From assembly GCA_963744115.1 (NCBI GenBank), contig CAVUSI010000003.1:620001-684000 (forward strand): a DNA stretch of 64,000 bases, in the 5' to 3' direction. A program made the translations under genes and the position numbers. Below are positions 40,732 to 50,175 of this stretch, in pieces. This stretch comes from Chersky-267 sp963744115. GTDB taxonomy: Bacteria; Chloroflexota; Limnocylindria; Limnocylindrales; CSP1-4. Positions within the stretch are counted from its first letter, which is position 1. The number at the start of each line of letters is the position of its first letter. The notes beneath the pieces were generated by a model. The model was not told where the DNA came from, ran no database searches, and saw nothing but the letters and a program-made list of their open reading frames with translations.

Positions 40732-41093
40732 GTCGGCGGCGTCTCGCTTCGTTCGATCGACTGCCTCGTCCGAGGCAGACACGGCGTTCTCCAAGGGCAG
40801 ATGTGCCGCGCGCAGGCGGGATCTCTGCCCTTCTCTCTGCCCGGATATGACGGCCATTGCTAGGCGACCCGCATCCGGGTGATCCGCCCTGGATCCGCCG
40901 ATCCAAGTTTCGGGTCTAGTGCCCGTTCTACCAATGCTCGTGGTATTCGGGCCCGTGGCGGAGGCGGAAGGTCCGCGCCGTGACGGTCAGGGCGTTCCCA
41001 AGCAATGCCCGTTCTACCCGAGGGCTCTTGGGATCGCAACGGCGTTGCCTCAGGCTCTGCTGAGCTCCGAGGCCGCAGGGCGCGTACCTTGGC
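40732..41093. other. Non-coding gap with a 13-bp direct repeat
   Basis: No credible gene is seen in these 362 bases between the 46-residue protein and the GH57 stop. TGCCCGTTCTACC occurs twice in direct orientation, at 40920-40932 and 41006-41018. G+C is a little lower and codon bias is absent. I tested both strands for a tRNA fold and found no T-loop or acceptor pairing. It may hold transcript 3' ends or remnants of a lost gene. Confidence 0.5.
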
Positions 41094-43292
41094 TCACAAG
41101 TCGCCGGCCGGCTCACCCTCCCTGCGGTCGAGGACCGTGGTCACGACACTCCGGACGACGACCGTCCGGCTCGCGCCGGGCGCGAGCTCGACCGGCCAGA
41201 CGAAGGCGAGCGCGCTGCCCTGGTAGACGCGCTCGAAGCCGAACTCTGAGTTCGAGATCGTCTCGATCGGTGACCACCAGGTCCGCGCCACGGGCTCGGC
41301 GGTCGACGACAGCTCGACCCCGACGAACGTGTTCCCGCTGACGATCGTTTCGACCTCGGCGCGGTCCCCGGTCGAGTCGTGCGGGAACCCCTCCTCCCCG
41401 ATCCTGTAGTACGCGGCAGGGTTCCCACCTCCGCCGAGCATGGTCAGGGCCCACTCGACCGCGAGGTCGAAGCGGACCGGTCCGTCCGCCAGATCGGTCA
41501 CCGTGACGGTCAGCTCGATGGTGGGTCTAGCTCGATCGGCGCCGAAACGGAACCGCTTCACGACGCGGACCGAGCCGGAGTCACCGATGAGCACGTCGCG
41601 GCTCATGTCCACCGCGTCGGGGCCGAGCGACCCGACCTCGTAGCTTCCGTCGACCGCGTCCCCGAGCTCCACCGCAGCGCCGGCCGCGAAGGCATCCGCG
41701 GTCGTGCCGGGGGCCAGCAGGTGGACGAGCCCGGAGCGTCGCTCGTAGGCGTCGTACCTCAGCCGGGCGGCGAGGCCGGGCTCGCGGCTGCGCACGATAT
41801 CGTGGATGGTGGCGATCGCCGCATCGTGCGTCGCTTCCGGTCGCCCGTCTGCCGCGTCGCCCTGGCCGCCGGCTGCCTCGGCGGCGATGAGGCGCTCGTG
41901 ATACGCCTCCGGACGACGACGCATGACCGCGGTCAGGGCATGGCGGACCGCCCGGATGTCCCACGTGCCAAGGCCGCCGCCCTCCGTCGGATCGATCACC
42001 GCGACCTGTCCCGGAAGCGTGACGAGGACCTCATCGACCCCGTCGAGGTCCGTGTCGGCCCGGACGATCCCGTCCGGCGCGGCGCCTGCCTCGCGGGACG
42101 CCGAATCGGCCAGGTCCTCCGCGGCGATGAGATGCTCGTGGGTCGCCAGGCGCATGTGCGAGATGTAGATCCCGCCGAACACTCCGTGCCAGTAGCAGTC
42201 GTTCGACTGGCCCTGGTAGAGATGGTCGAGCGCCGCTGCCCGCCGTGGACCGTCCTGCATCGCCGCAGTCTTCTCCGAGACGCGGAGCATCTGCTTGTGG
42301 AGGTCGTTGATCTCCCGGTACTTGACCTGGAAGTTGCGCCAGAACCCGCCGTGCAGCCAGCGTGCCCACGGTTCCCGGTCCGCCTCGGCAGCCTTCGCCG
42401 CGGCCTCGAACGCCAGGACCTGGTCGGCCGGCAATGCCCACTCGCCCATCTCGAAGTAGGACGACGTCGGCAGGTAGATCCGGCCGCTCGGTGGGTGACG
42501 CTCGAGCCAGTCGGTCGGAGTCACCGTGACGATCGTCCCGGAAGCGGCCTCGATCCCGTCGAAGAACCGGTCGACCCAGCGGCTGGCGCCCCAGCAGTGT
42601 TCGAACGTGTCGGGCCACGCCCCGAACTTCTCGCCGTCGTCACCCATGAACCCGAGTCGGTCACCCTCGAGGGTCGCATCGGCGATGAGGTGACCGATCA
42701 CGTCGTCGACGACACCGAAGGGGATCCCGTAGCGGAGCCGCTTGGCGGACCCGAAGACGGCGAGCAAGCGGCCCTGATCCTCGGTGACGTACGGCCCCCA
42801 CAGCTGGTCGTCGTCGAGCGCGGCTGCCCGGAAGTGGGTGTCGTCGAGGATCGTCCAGCGGTAGCCGGCGTCGACGATCGAGGTCGGGAGGTCCGGTTCC
42901 CAGACCCGCTCGGCCAACCACGCCCCGGCCGGTCGCCGGCCGCCGATCCGCTCGATCTCGGTCGACATCCGCTCGAGCTGGCCGAGCCGGTCGCGCTCCG
43001 GAAGCGACGCCAGGACCGGCTCGTAGTAGCCTCCACCGAGCAGCTCGACCTGGCCGCTGCCGACGAGCGTGCGCAGACGGTCGAGGAACTCGGGCCGCTC
43101 GGCGCGAAGCCAGTCGAGCAGCGGGCCGCTGTAGTGCAATCCCATCCGGATCGATGGATGGCGCTCGAGGGCCTCGACCATCGGCAGGTACGCCTTGTCA
43201 TACGACTCTGCGATGACCCAGCCGAAGTTGCCGACGGGCTGATGATTGTGGAGGACGAGCGCGAGCGAGATCCTGGCCGATGGCGCGGTCAC
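41094..43292 (-). CDS. GH57-family 4-alpha-glucanotransferase/alpha-amylase
   Basis: A 732-residue cytosolic enzyme. The GH57 barrel has LVLHNHQPVGNF at the N-terminus, the nucleophile Glu129 in WLAERVWEPDLP and the acid/base Asp in FMGDDGEKFG (218/219). DUF1925- and DUF1926-type C-terminal beta domains follow, as in the Thermococcus 4-alpha-glucanotransferase. It would cleave and transfer alpha-1,4-glucan chains. The GTG start at 43292 is supported by TATCCT (complement of 43299-43304) ending 6 nt upstream, which makes it leaderless. It is divergent from a GH13 amylase gene. C-terminal length slightly exceeds the archaeal type. Confidence 0.92.
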   Translation of the reverse strand: MTAPSARISLALVLHNHQPVGNFGWVIAESYDKAYLPMVEALERHPSIRMGLHYSGPLLDWLRAERPEFLDRLRTLVGSGQVELLGGGYYEPVLASLPERDRLGQLERMSTEIERIGGRRPAGAWLAERVWEPDLPTSIVDAGYRWTILDDTHFRAAALDDDQLWGPYVTEDQGRLLAVFGSAKRLRYGIPFGVVDDVIGHLIADATLEGDRLGFMGDDGEKFGAWPDTFEHCWGASRWVDRFFDGIEAASGTIVTVTPTDWLERHPPSGRIYLPTSSYFEMGEWALPADQVLAFEAAAKAAEADREPWARWLHGGFWRNFQVKYREINDLHKQMLRVSEKTAAMQDGPRRAAALDHLYQGQSNDCYWHGVFGGIYISHMRLATHEHLIAAEDLADSASREAGAAPDGIVRADTDLDGVDEVLVTLPGQVAVIDPTEGGGLGTWDIRAVRHALTAVMRRRPEAYHERLIAAEAAGGQGDAADGRPEATHDAAIATIHDIVRSREPGLAARLRYDAYERRSGLVHLLAPGTTADAFAAGAAVELGDAVDGSYEVGSLGPDAVDMSRDVLIGDSGSVRVVKRFRFGADRARPTIELTVTVTDLADGPVRFDLAVEWALTMLGGGGNPAAYYRIGEEGFPHDSTGDRAEVETIVSGNTFVGVELSSTAEPVARTWWSPIETISNSEFGFERVYQGSALAFVWPVELAPGASRTVVVRSVVTTVLDRREGEPAGDL

Positions 43293-43298
43293 CCGGCA

Positions 43299-43304
43299 AG
43301 GATA
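43299..43304 (-). promoter_or_regulatory. -10 box (TATCCT) of the GH57 gene
   Basis: TATCCT on the minus strand ends 6 nt before the GTG at 43292 and there is no Shine-Dalgarno sequence, so a leaderless message is expected and the GTG start is favoured over longer frames. Confidence 0.5.
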
Positions 43305-43377
43305 CGTGTCCGCCCCACCACGTCGTGGCTCCAGCGGGTATCGTCCCCACGGACCGACGACCACCGACAGGAGCTTC

Positions 43378-44856
43378 ATGCCGATCGACATCCCGGACTG
43401 GGTCCGCGACGCCGTCTTCTACCAGATCTTCCCGGACCGCTTCGCGCGAAGTGCGAGAGTGGCGCCGGTCGGACCCTACGAGCCGTGGGATGCGCCGCCG
43501 ACGTTCTACGGCTTCAAGGGCGGTGACCTCTACGGCATCGCCGAGCGCCTGCCGGAGCTGGTCGACCTCGGAGTGACCGCGCTGTACCTGACGCCGATCT
43601 TCACGTCGGCGGCGAACCATCGCTACCACGCCTACGACTACCTGACCGTCGACCCGATCCTGGGCGGCGACGCGGCCCTGCGCGAGCTGCTCGACCGTGC
43701 CCACGCCAGGGGGATGCGGGTCGTCCTCGACGGCGTGTTCAACCACTGTGGCCGCGGGTTCTGGGCGTTCGACCACGTCCTGGAGAACGGCGCCGACTCG
43801 CCGTACGTCGACTGGTTCTACCTCGACCCGGCGGTCCGCGGCGGCGGCGCGCGACTGAACGCCTACCCGGAGGGCGGCGGTCCCGGGACGGAGCACACGC
43901 TCGGCTACCAGGCCTGGTGGGGGCTGCCTGCGCTTCCCAAGATCAACACCGATCACCCCGCGGCGCGCGAATACCTCCTGTCGGTCGGCGAGCACTGGCT
44001 CCGGTTCGGGATCGACGGCTGGCGACTCGACGTGCCCGACGAGATCGACGATCGGGCGTTCTGGCAGGAATTCCGCCGCCGCTGTCGGGCGATCAACCCG
44101 GACGCGTATCTGGTCGGCGAGATCTGGGAGGAGGCGCCGGCCTGGCTGGAGGGCGATCGGTTCGACGCCCTGATGAACTACCCGCTCGGGACGGCCATCC
44201 TCGGCTTCGTCGGAGACGGGCATCTCGACGACGACGTCATCCAACGGCACGAGTCCTACCGGCGGATGATCCACCGGCTCGACGGCCCGGCGTTCGCGGG
44301 CCGGCTCGACGCGCTGATGACCAACTACGACCCGGCGGTCGTGGCGGCCCAGCTCAACCTCATCGGCAGCCACGACTCCCCGCGAGCGGTCACCGTGCTC
44401 GGGGGCGACCGGGCGTCGCTTCGGCTCGCGATGCTCCTCCAGGCGACGCTGCCGGGCGCGCCGTGCACGTACTACGGCGACGAGATCGCGATGGAAGGGG
44501 ACCACGATCCGGACTGTCGACGGGCGTACCCGACCGACCCGGGCGCCGGCGATCGCGGCGTCCGTGCGTTCGCCCAGGCCGCCTTCGCCGCGCGCCATCG
44601 GCATGTCGCGCTGCGTCGTGGCTCGGTCGCGATCCTCGGAGCTGCCGGCCAGGCCGTGGCCTACCAGCGCGACGCCGACGGACGGCGGGCGATCGTCGCG
44701 CTCAATGCGGGGTCGACCACGACCGAGCTCGCGGTCCCGCGTGACGACAGCCGGACGTATCGTCCGATCGACCTCCCCGGGCTCACGAGCGGGAGCTGGT
44801 CGGGCGGGACGCTCGCCCTGCCGCCGCAGAGCGGCGTCGTCCTCGTGGACGACTGA
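43378..44856 (+). CDS. GH13-family alpha-amylase / cyclomaltodextrinase-like enzyme
   Basis: A 492-residue cytosolic enzyme with all four GH13 regions: DGVFNHCG (about 118-125), GWRLDVPDEI with nucleophile Asp218, LVGEIWEE with acid/base Glu248, and IGSHDSPR with the transition-state His-Asp near residue 328. The tight N-terminus (WVRDAVFYQIFPDRF) and EP-(W/D)-x-PP-x-x-x-x-x-x-GGDL spacing suit neopullulanase/maltogenic amylases lacking the large N-terminal domain. It should release maltose or short maltooligosaccharides. AGGAG precedes ATG at 43378. The stop is 6 bp from that of the convergent phosphorylase gene. Confidence 0.93.
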   Translation: MPIDIPDWVRDAVFYQIFPDRFARSARVAPVGPYEPWDAPPTFYGFKGGDLYGIAERLPELVDLGVTALYLTPIFTSAANHRYHAYDYLTVDPILGGDAALRELLDRAHARGMRVVLDGVFNHCGRGFWAFDHVLENGADSPYVDWFYLDPAVRGGGARLNAYPEGGGPGTEHTLGYQAWWGLPALPKINTDHPAAREYLLSVGEHWLRFGIDGWRLDVPDEIDDRAFWQEFRRRCRAINPDAYLVGEIWEEAPAWLEGDRFDALMNYPLGTAILGFVGDGHLDDDVIQRHESYRRMIHRLDGPAFAGRLDALMTNYDPAVVAAQLNLIGSHDSPRAVTVLGGDRASLRLAMLLQATLPGAPCTYYGDEIAMEGDHDPDCRRAYPTDPGAGDRGVRAFAQAAFAARHRHVALRRGSVAILGAAGQAVAYQRDADGRRAIVALNAGSTTTELAVPRDDSRTYRPIDLPGLTSGSWSGGTLALPPQSGVVLVDD

Positions 44857-44862
44857 TCGACC

Positions 44863-47076
44863 TCAGCCGGCCTCGTTGACGAGGGGCTCGCGGACCTTGG
44901 GTCCGAGCTCGGGGGCGACCGACAGGCCGGCCGCCGGAAGGTACAGCTGCTCGGTGTACTCGTGGAGCATCCGGGTCGTCGAGAACCGCCAGATGGTGCT
45001 GGCGATGGCGTTCCGCATCAGCTCGGTCCAGCCGCGCGGGACGCCGCCGCCGTCACGCTTGTAGTACCGGGGCAGGATCTCCTGCTCGACGATCCGATAG
45101 AGATCCTGCGCGTCGGCCCAGTCCTGGGCGCCCTCGTCCGGGTCCTGCTCGCGACCGCCGATTGCCCAGCCGTTGTCCCCGGTCCAGCCCTCGTCCCACC
45201 AGCCGTCGAGGACCGACGCGTTGACCACGCCGTTCTGGGCCGCCTTCATCCCGGACGTCCCGCTGGCCTCGAGTGGCCGGCGTGGGTTGTTCAACCAGAC
45301 GTCGACGCCGTGGACCAGGAAGCGGGCGATCCGCATGTCGTAGTCCTCGAGGATGAACACTCGACCGCGCAGCTCGGGCGAGCGCGAGCGGGTGAAGATC
45401 TCCTGGATGACCCGCTGGCCCGGTCGGTCCGCAGGGTGGGCCTTGCCCGCGAACACGACCTGGATCGGGCGCTCCTTGTCCCATAGCAGCCGCGACAGGC
45501 GGTCCATGTCGCTGAACAGCAGCGCCGCCCGCTTGTACGTCGCGAACCGGCGGGCGAACCCGATCGTCAGGATATCGGGGTCGAGTGCGGTCTCGAGCTC
45601 GTCGAGGACCGACGGCGACTCGCCGTGCCGGGCGAACTGGTTGCGCAGGCGTCCGCGGGCGAAGATCGCCAGCTCCAGCTTCTGGCGCTGATGGGCGCGC
45701 CACAGGTCGCCGTCAGGGATCCGCGACATCCGCTCCCAGAACCGTCGTCGCTCGGTCTGCGGGTCGAGATCCTCGAGGTCCGCCTCGAGGTAGCGGCGGT
45801 ACAGCTCGGCCATGGCTCGCCCGACCCAGGTCGGCCCGTGGACCCCGTTGGTGATCCCCAGGATCGGGCGATCGAGGACCCCGCTCCAGGTGACGTTGGC
45901 CGTCACGGCGTGGAGCTGGCTGACCGCGTTGGCACCGGCCGTCTGACGAAGCGAGAACGCCGTCATGTCGAAGACGCTCGTGTCGCCCTCGACGGTCTGC
46001 CCGAGCTCGAGGATCCGGTCGACGGGCACGCCGCCGGTATCCGGCCGCCCGTCGCCATCCAGCAGTGGCCCAGCGACCAGCCGGACGAGGCTCGCGTCGA
46101 AGCGCTCGTTGCCGGCCGAGACGGGCGTGTGGATCGTGAAGACGCTGGTGCGTTTGACGCTCGCCAGGGCATCCCCGAGCGTGGCGCCGTCGGCGACCAT
46201 CTCGCGAGCGCGCTCAGCGAGCAGGAACGCGGAGTGGCCTTCGTTGAGGTGCCAGACCGCCGGGGCAAGGTCGAGGGCCCGGATCGCACGGACGCCGCCG
46301 ACGCCCAGGATGAGCTCCTGGTGGAGTCGCATCTCGCGGCCGCGGACGTACAGGATGTTGGTGATCGGGCGGTCGGCATCGGCGTTCTCCGCGACGTCCG
46401 TGTCCAGGAGGAGGACCGGGACGCGACCGACCTGCGCGACCCATACGGCGACGTTGACGTCGCGGCCCGGCAGCGGCACGGTGACGTGGAGGTGGTCGCC
46501 GTTCGGATCGGCGGCCCGCAGGAGGGGCAGCCGGTTGAGGTCGTAGTCGGGGTAGGCGTGCTCCTGGTGGCCGTCGGCGTCGATCGTCTGGCGGAAGTAG
46601 CCCTTGCGGTAGAGCAGGCCGACGCCCACCAGCGGCAGCGCCATGTCGCTGGCGGACTTCATATGGTCGCCGGCGAGCACCCCCAGCCCGCCCGAGTAGA
46701 TCCCGAGCGACTCGTGGAAGCCGTACTCCGCGCAGAAGTAGGCGATCGGACCCTCCAGCGCGTGGGCGTACTTGCGGCGGAACCAGTGGTCGCTGCCGTT
46801 GGCCATGTACGAGTCGAACTGCCGAAGGACGCCCTGGAACTCCGCGAGGAGGTCGGGATCCTCGAGCACCTCCGCCCAGCGGACGGGCCCCTCGAGGAGC
46901 GGGATCGGACTGCGGTAGCGCGCCCAGGCGCCCCCGTCGAGGCGGCTGAACAGGGCTCGCGTGCTCGGATGCCACGTCCACCACAGGTTGTAGGCGAGCC
47001 GACGCAGGCCTTCGAGCTGGGGAGGGACTCGGAACGGGACGCCGGGCAGGGTCGGGACGGCGATCTGCGATTCCAT
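44863..47076 (-). CDS. glgP: Alpha-glucan (glycogen/maltodextrin) phosphorylase
   Basis: A 737-residue PLP enzyme that releases glucose-1-phosphate from alpha-1,4-glucans. It belongs to the shorter phosphorylase group (TIGR02094 type) found in archaea and many bacteria. Signatures are RRLAYNLWWTWHP at the start, YFCAEYGFHESLGIYSGGLG, WHLNEGHSAF, FARRFATYKRA, and the PLP site EASGTSGMKAAQNG with its Lys. The start at 47076 is supported by TATGAT (complement of 47085-47090) ending 8 nt upstream. It is divergent from glycogen synthase, so synthesis and breakdown genes share a control region. No allosteric N-terminal extension is present. Confidence 0.95.
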   Translation of the reverse strand: MESQIAVPTLPGVPFRVPPQLEGLRRLAYNLWWTWHPSTRALFSRLDGGAWARYRSPIPLLEGPVRWAEVLEDPDLLAEFQGVLRQFDSYMANGSDHWFRRKYAHALEGPIAYFCAEYGFHESLGIYSGGLGVLAGDHMKSASDMALPLVGVGLLYRKGYFRQTIDADGHQEHAYPDYDLNRLPLLRAADPNGDHLHVTVPLPGRDVNVAVWVAQVGRVPVLLLDTDVAENADADRPITNILYVRGREMRLHQELILGVGGVRAIRALDLAPAVWHLNEGHSAFLLAERAREMVADGATLGDALASVKRTSVFTIHTPVSAGNERFDASLVRLVAGPLLDGDGRPDTGGVPVDRILELGQTVEGDTSVFDMTAFSLRQTAGANAVSQLHAVTANVTWSGVLDRPILGITNGVHGPTWVGRAMAELYRRYLEADLEDLDPQTERRRFWERMSRIPDGDLWRAHQRQKLELAIFARGRLRNQFARHGESPSVLDELETALDPDILTIGFARRFATYKRAALLFSDMDRLSRLLWDKERPIQVVFAGKAHPADRPGQRVIQEIFTRSRSPELRGRVFILEDYDMRIARFLVHGVDVWLNNPRRPLEASGTSGMKAAQNGVVNASVLDGWWDEGWTGDNGWAIGGREQDPDEGAQDWADAQDLYRIVEQEILPRYYKRDGGGVPRGWTELMRNAIASTIWRFSTTRMLHEYTEQLYLPAAGLSVAPELGPKVREPLVNEAG

Positions 47077-47084
47077 CGGCCCGC

Positions 47085-47143
47085 ATCATACCGGCCGCGC
47101 GACCCCGAGGGCGCCGTCGGTCCGGTCGCCGCCCCGGTACCAT
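47085..47143. promoter_or_regulatory. Divergent leaderless promoters of glgP and glgA
   Basis: TATGAT on the minus strand (complement of 47085-47090) ends 8 nt before the glgP ATG; TACCAT on the plus strand (47138-47143) ends 7 nt before the glgA ATG at 47151. Neither gene has a ribosome-binding site. Confidence 0.5.
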
Positions 47144-47150
47144 GCTGGCG

Positions 47151-48665
47151 ATGCGTGTCGCCTTCATCGCCGCCGAGTGTGAGCCGTGGGCCAAGACGGG
47201 CGGCCTGGGTGACGTCGTCGATGCTCTCGCCCGCGCCCTCGGCCGCATCCCGGCCGGGCCCGAGGCCCCGGTCGACGTGTTCCTCCCACGCTATCGGGCG
47301 ATGACCCTGCCGGATGGGCGGCACCCGCGACATCGGGTGCGCGTGCCCGACCCGCTGTCGCCGGTCGGCAGCACGGAGGTGACCGTCGTCGACATCGTCA
47401 GCCATGGGTATCGCCTGCGCCTGATCGACCATCCGCCGGCCTTCGATCGGGCGGGCTACTACGGTGAGCCGGGCGGCGGGGACTTCCCGGACAACGCCTG
47501 GCGATTCGGGCTGTTCTGCCGAGCCGCGCTCGAGACGCTCCGCGCGGATCGCCGACCGATCGACGTCCTCCACCTGCACGACTGGCATGCCGGGCCCGCG
47601 GTCCTGCTCCGTGACCGGTTCTACGCCGACGATCCGATCCTCGGACGGGCCGCTGCCGTCATGACCATCCACAACCTGGCGTATCACGGCTGGGTGGCGC
47701 GGGACCGGCTCGGCGAGCTCGGACTGATCCCCGGGGACACCGTGGTCACGCCCGACGCGGCGGGCATCGACCTGCTGCGGGCCGGCATCGAGCGATCCGA
47801 GCTGGCCAACACCGTCAGCCCCGGGTATGCGGCCGAGTCGTTGACGCCGGAGTACGGGATGGGCCTGGACGAGACGCTCGCAGCCAAGTCGATGCAGGTC
47901 ACCCGGACCGGGGGCCCGCGCTACTTCGGCATCCTCAACGGGCTCGACACGGCCCTCTGGGATCCGTCGTCGGACGCCGATCTCGCCGCGCGCTACGACG
48001 CGACCGACCCGGGCGGGAAGGCCGTCTGTCGCGCCGATCTGCTCCGGCGCCACGGGATGGATCCCGAGGATCCCGGCCCCATCCTGGGCATGATCGGCCG
48101 GCTCGACCCGCAGAAGGGATTCGACCTGCTCGCCGCCGCAGCTCCGCGGCTGGTCGGTCTGGGCGCCCGGATCATCGTCCAGGGCAGCGGCGACGCTCGG
48201 CTGGCCGACCCGTTCCGAGCGTTGGCCGCCGCACGCCCCGACGCGGTCGCACTCGTCGAGCGGTTCGATCGAGCGAACGCGCGACGGATCTATGCCGGGT
48301 CGGACCTGTTCCTGATGCCGTCGCGCTTCGAGCCGTGCGGACAGGGCCAGATGATCGCGCTTCGGTACGGGACGCCCCCGGTCGTCCGGCGGACCGGCGG
48401 TCTGGGCGACACGGTCACCGACGAGATCGAGGAGCCGGGTGCGGGCAACGGCTTCGTCTTCGACGACGCGACGCCGGACGACCTGCTGGCGGCCTGCGAG
48501 CGGGCGTTCGCCGTCCGGGGCCGCAATGGCTCGACGGCCCGTTGGGGCGAGGTCATCCAGCGCGGAATGGCGCTCGATCACGCCTGGGAGACCGGCGCCG
48601 CACCTCGGTACGCCGCTGCCTATCGCGCCGCGATCGACCTCCGCCGGTCCGCGGAGCTCGGGTAG
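47151..48665 (+). CDS. glgA: Glycogen/starch synthase (GT5)
   Basis: A 504-residue GT-B glycosyltransferase that extends alpha-1,4-glucan from a nucleotide-sugar, normally ADP-glucose. The N-terminal KTGGLGDVVDAL loop binds the donor; HLHDWHAGP, TIHNLAYHG and NGLDTALWDP follow, and the C-terminal half has GMIGRLDPQKGFDLL, PSRFEPCGQGQMIALRYGT and RRTGGLGDTV, the catalytic Glu region. The start at 47151 begins MRVAFIAAECEPWAKTGG, as in homologues; ATG 47142 overlaps the likely -10 box and is disfavoured. No ADP-glucose pyrophosphorylase or branching enzyme gene lies in the window. Confidence 0.95.
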   Translation: MRVAFIAAECEPWAKTGGLGDVVDALARALGRIPAGPEAPVDVFLPRYRAMTLPDGRHPRHRVRVPDPLSPVGSTEVTVVDIVSHGYRLRLIDHPPAFDRAGYYGEPGGGDFPDNAWRFGLFCRAALETLRADRRPIDVLHLHDWHAGPAVLLRDRFYADDPILGRAAAVMTIHNLAYHGWVARDRLGELGLIPGDTVVTPDAAGIDLLRAGIERSELANTVSPGYAAESLTPEYGMGLDETLAAKSMQVTRTGGPRYFGILNGLDTALWDPSSDADLAARYDATDPGGKAVCRADLLRRHGMDPEDPGPILGMIGRLDPQKGFDLLAAAAPRLVGLGARIIVQGSGDARLADPFRALAAARPDAVALVERFDRANARRIYAGSDLFLMPSRFEPCGQGQMIALRYGTPPVVRRTGGLGDTVTDEIEEPGAGNGFVFDDATPDDLLAACERAFAVRGRNGSTARWGEVIQRGMALDHAWETGAAPRYAAAYRAAIDLRRSAELG

Positions 48666-48684
48666 CTCGAGGCCGCTCCGACGC

Positions 48685-49629
48685 TCAGCGATCCGTGAGC
48701 GCGCGCAGCAAGGCCACGGTCGTCGCCTCGACGTGGGTCCGCTGCGGTGAGTGCGGCCCACCGGCGACCGTCAGGACGTGACCCATCCCGATCGCTTCGC
48801 CCAGCCGCGGCAACCATCCGGCGGGACACAGGCTGCCGGCGGCGTCCTCGCCGCGGACGACCCAGGTCGGGACGGCGGCCACGCTCGGACGGGTCAGGGC
48901 CGCCAGGCCCGCGTCCCAGTCGCCGTTGCCGAGCAGGATCGAGATCGCGGCTGCCGGGACGACCTGGGTGAGCGATTCGGCCTTGACGATCTGCTCGCCC
49001 TCGATCCAGTCCGGGTTCTGGGCCTTGACCGTGGCGAGCGCGCTCCCCGGCGCGGTGTCGGGCCGTTCGCCCGGGTCGTTGACCATCGCCTCGAGGATGG
49101 CTCGATCCATCACCGGTGGATCGAGCAGGACCGTCCGCCCCGCGCGGAAGCCCGCGACCGGGAGGTGGGCCGCGACCATCGCCCCCCAGCTGTGGCCGAT
49201 CACCGACCATTCCTCCTGATCCGCGCCCGGCAGGACGGCCCGGGCGAACGCCGCGACGTCGGCCGCGGTCTCCACGAATCGGAATCCGGCCCCGTCCTGG
49301 CCACCGCCGGTCCGTCCGTGCCCGGGCAGGTCGATCGCCACCACCCGGCGGCCCAGCGCGGCGAGCGCGGGACCGACGCGCCAATAGCTCCGCGCCGAGG
49401 ACAGGACGCCGTGGACGAGGAGGAGGGGCGGCCCATCGGCTGGACCCCAGCTCAGCGACGAGAATCGCCCGCGGTCGGTCTCGACCGTTCGCCGCGACCC
49501 ATCCTCGGGGAGTGCCCTGGCGGACCGGATGGCCTCGGCAGCTGCGGGCGGCAGGTCGGCCAGGGTGGCCCGGATCGGTGCAGGGAACCCGGGCGGAGTG
49601 GGCGCGGGCGCGGCGGTCGGCGAGGTCAC
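48685..49629 (-). CDS. Alpha/beta-fold hydrolase
   Basis: A 314-residue cytosolic hydrolase of the alpha/beta superfamily. Seen are the oxyanion segment LLLVHGVLSSARSYW, VVAIDLPGHGRT, the nucleophile elbow GHSWGAM with Ser147, an Asp in VVRGEDAAG and the catalytic His in GGPHSPQRTH. This is the layout of esterases, epoxide hydrolases and C-C bond hydrolases; the substrate is not evident. A 45-residue Pro/Ala-rich N-terminus precedes the core. GTG start with GGAGG 5 nt upstream. It is convergent with glgA and divergent from the ACT protein gene. Confidence 0.92.
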   Translation of the reverse strand: MTSPTAAPAPTPPGFPAPIRATLADLPPAAAEAIRSARALPEDGSRRTVETDRGRFSSLSWGPADGPPLLLVHGVLSSARSYWRVGPALAALGRRVVAIDLPGHGRTGGGQDGAGFRFVETAADVAAFARAVLPGADQEEWSVIGHSWGAMVAAHLPVAGFRAGRTVLLDPPVMDRAILEAMVNDPGERPDTAPGSALATVKAQNPDWIEGEQIVKAESLTQVVPAAAISILLGNGDWDAGLAALTRPSVAAVPTWVVRGEDAAGSLCPAGWLPRLGEAIGMGHVLTVAGGPHSPQRTHVEATTVALLRALTDR

Positions 49630-49760
49630 AGGTCCTCCGGTCGGGAGCCGGACGCCGTTCCGGCGATCGTTCGGGAACGTACCACAGCCACCGCGGGTGC
49701 TCCGCGCCGCTAGAATCGGGCGACCGCCGCTGAAGCGCGCGGCACGCCCGGAGGGTCCGC

Positions 49761-50150
49761 ATGGCCAGGCAGTTCGTCGTCCAGCTCAAGAACCAGCCGG
49801 GTGCCCTGGCCGTCCTCGCCGAGGCGCTCGCGGCACGGGACGTCGACCTGCGGGCGATCGGCGGGGGGAGCATCGGCGACTCCGGGCACGTGATCATGAC
49901 GACCGCCGACGACGACACGACGAAGTCGATCCTCGACGAAGGCGGCTACACCTACGTCGAAGGCGAGGCGATCCTCGCCGAGGTCGGCGACCGACCCGGC
50001 GGGATGGCCGCCGTCGCGCGCGAGCTGGCCGATGCCGGCGTCAACATCCAGGGCCACCTGTTCCTCGGTCGCTGGGGCGATCGGGCGATGTTCACCTTCG
50101 TGGTCGACAAGCCGGACGTCGCCCGCCCGATCCTCGAGCGCAAGCCCTAG
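49761..50150 (+). CDS. Double ACT-domain regulatory protein
   Basis: A 129-residue protein made of two ACT repeats: QFVVQLKNQPGALAVLAEAL and, from about residue 72, EVGDRPGGMAAVARELADAG followed by VNIQGHLFLG. ACT domains bind amino acids or other small ligands and usually regulate a partner. There is no catalytic domain, so it is a free-standing sensor. GGAGGG precedes the ATG. It is followed closely by a nucleotidyltransferase-like gene, which may be its partner. A TAGAAT box at 49711-49716 is the likely -10 element. Confidence 0.88.
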   Translation: MARQFVVQLKNQPGALAVLAEALAARDVDLRAIGGGSIGDSGHVIMTTADDDTTKSILDEGGYTYVEGEAILAEVGDRPGGMAAVARELADAGVNIQGHLFLGRWGDRAMFTFVVDKPDVARPILERKP

Positions 50151-50175
50151 GCCGCCGGTCACGGCGCGTCGCCCG

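Noticed and set aside
40900..41030. tRNA-like strings (GGTAGAACGGGCA on the minus strand)
   Set aside because: No GTTCRANTC T-loop, no CCA-end pairing and no cloverleaf could be built on either strand.
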